A stretch of DNA of 64,000 bases. It comes from an uncultured Flavobacteriales bacterium. GTDB taxonomy: Bacteria > Bacteroidota > Bacteroidia > Flavobacteriales_E > Vicingaceae. The translations under genes were made by a program, and so were the position numbers. The DNA is taken from contig CAJQOH010000007.1 in the NCBI GenBank assembly GCA_905479915.1, positions 31,253 to 95,252 of the forward strand, given 5' to 3'. The notes under the pieces are model-generated. The model searched no databases, had not been told where the DNA came from, and saw only the letters and a program-made list of their open reading frames with translations. This document shows, piece by piece, positions 63,064-64,000 of this stretch (position 1 is the stretch's first letter; each line of letters opens with the position of its first letter).

Positions 63064-64000
63064 CTATTGCACTTTGGTAATAAAAGACTCCTTAATACCA
63101 TGGTTTTGCCTTAATTCTGCTTGAATACTTTTAGCTTCTTGAATAGAACTAACCTCACCATACGTAATTTTCATTGCTGTTCCAACCTTTCTTTTGGTAA
63201 CACTACTAACTGGTAATTTGTACTTTTTACAAAATGTATTTAATCGTTCTTGAGAAAAGTTAGATAAAGACAACAATTGAACGGTATACTTTTTAGTTGA
63301 TTGAGCTGCCACTTCCTTTTCTTTTGCTTCTGCTGCTTGTTGTGCTAACAACTCCTGTTTAGCCTTTTCTTCAGCTAACTTCTTTGCCGCTGCTAATGCT
63401 TCTTGCGCTATTCTTTCTTCTTCTCGTTTTGCCAAAGCTTCTTTTGCTCTTAATTCTTCAGCTAATCGTTCCTTCTTTTTTGCTTCTGCTGCTTGTTGTG
63501 CCAATAACTCTTGCTTCGCTTTTTCTTCTGCTAACTTCTCTTCTTCCAACTTCTTTGCCGCTGCTAATGCTTCTTGCGCTATTCTTTCTTCTTCTCGTTT
63601 TGCCAAAGCTTCTTTTGCTCTTAATTCTTCAGCTAATCGTTCCTTCTCTTTTGCTTCTGCTGCTTGTTTTGCCAACAACTCTTGCTTCGCCTTTTCTTCT
63701 GCTAACTTCTCTTCTTCCAACTTCTTTGCCGCAGCTATTGCTTCTTGCGCTTTTCTTTCTTCTTCCTGTTTTGCCAAAGCTTCTTTTGCTCTTAATTCTT
63801 CAGCCAATCGCTCCTTCTCTTTTGCTTCTACTGCTTGTTTTGCCAACAACTCTTGCTTCGCTTTTTCTTCTGCTAACTTCTCTTCTTCCAACTTCTTTGC
63901 CGCAGCTATTGCTTCTTGCGCTTTTCTTTCTTCTTCCTGTTTTGCCAAAGCTTCTTTTGCTCTTAATTCTTCAGCCAATCGCTCCTTCTCTTTTGCTTCT
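63064..64000 (-). CDS. Repetitive coiled-coil protein with SPOR-like C-terminus (5' end beyond window)
   Basis: The frame is open to the window edge, so the N-terminus is missing. The visible part is Ala/Glu/Lys-rich helix made of 57-residue repeats (AEELRAKEALAKQEEERKAQ..., LAEEKAKQELLAKQAAEAKE) that should form a long coiled coil or single alpha-helix. The last 76 residues (KKYTVQLLSLSNFSQERLNT ... AELRQNHGIKESFITKV) have the beta-alpha-beta-beta pattern of a SPOR domain, which binds denuded peptidoglycan glycan strands. Likely a periplasmic spacer protein reaching from the membrane to the cell wall; a membrane anchor would be expected beyond the edge. Confidence 0.75.
   Translation of the reverse strand, partial: EAKEKERLAEELRAKEALAKQEEERKAQEAIAAAKKLEEEKLAEEKAKQELLAKQAVEAKEKERLAEELRAKEALAKQEEERKAQEAIAAAKKLEEEKLAEEKAKQELLAKQAAEAKEKERLAEELRAKEALAKREEERIAQEALAAAKKLEEEKLAEEKAKQELLAQQAAEAKKKERLAEELRAKEALAKREEERIAQEALAAAKKLAEEKAKQELLAQQAAEAKEKEVAAQSTKKYTVQLLSLSNFSQERLNTFCKKYKLPVSSVTKRKVGTAMKITYGEVSSIQEAKSIQAELRQNHGIKESFITKVQ
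63330..64000 (-). repeat. 171-bp tandem repeats in the SPOR-like gene
   Basis: The marker CTTAATTCTT recurs at 63449, 63620, 63791 and 63962, each exactly 171 bp apart, so at least three full units plus a partial one are present. The two units nearest the window edge are nearly identical. The unit nearest the C-terminus lacks five codons (the second LEEEK segment). The array continues beyond 64000. Confidence 0.9.

Noticed and set aside
63330..64000. Regularly spaced repeats considered as a possible CRISPR or satellite array
   Set aside because: The 171-bp units are in frame with a coding sequence and have no distinct spacers.

Overview
The window reads as AT-rich chromosomal DNA from a Bacteroidota bacterium, most likely a (marine-type) member of the order Flavobacteriales. 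Support from the sequence: four secreted proteins with type IX secretion (T9SS type A) C-terminal sorting tails, Bacteroidota-type promoters of the TAnnTTTG class, a DUF2723 membrane protein, a Cys-poor DksA-like protein, and many GTG/TTG starts with little Shine-Dalgarno signal. The family cannot be fixed from this window.

Layout: 1-8 kb holds housekeeping genes (partial UbiA prenyltransferase, recQ, elaA, a small lipoprotein, a DUF2200 gene, ligA, a TPR gene, a stand-alone receiver). 8.1-13.9 kb is a tandem array of three 633-residue membrane glycosyltransferases. 13.9-25.3 kb is mostly minus-strand translation and envelope genes (CWC protein, folB, glnS, gltX, a PKD/T9SS protein, lspA, dksA-like, ileS) plus a RidA protein. 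25.4-37.3 kb is a surface-polysaccharide locus: methyltransferase, MBOAT acyltransferase with AlgX-like partner, a three-domain GT2, a Wzm/Wzt-type ABC exporter, two GT4 enzymes and an O-antigen ligase/polymerase. 37.3-41.1 kb is one giant Gly-rich T9SS protein with three near-identical 571-bp blocks. 41.5-47.3 kb holds a quinone reductase-like protein, a DEAD-box helicase and two thioredoxin-like T9SS proteins. 47.3-60.5 kb holds YraN, an LD-carboxypeptidase, metG, a pseudouridine synthase, a PLP enzyme, era, der and the 1024-residue DUF2723 protein. The end holds tRNA-Gln, a TPR protein, a Ppx/GppA phosphatase and a repeat-rich SPOR protein running off the edge.

The most unusual locus is 53.65-54.34 kb. 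An intact initiator tRNA-fMet gene lies between two decayed tRNA-fMet pieces, beside a small GIY-YIG nuclease gene and a 112-bp nested palindrome. One reading is that a roughly 590-bp GIY-YIG element entered the T-arm of a tRNA-fMet gene and carried in a replacement copy. The tRNA-Gln locus and the gap at 41.45-41.51 kb also hold tRNA-like fragments, so tRNA duplication and decay recur here. Other signs of small-scale turnover are a 93-bp ghost of elaA, an in-frame short repeat inside the PLP enzyme gene, and several palindromic intergenic repeats.

No rRNA, insertion sequence, CRISPR array, prophage or replication origin was seen.
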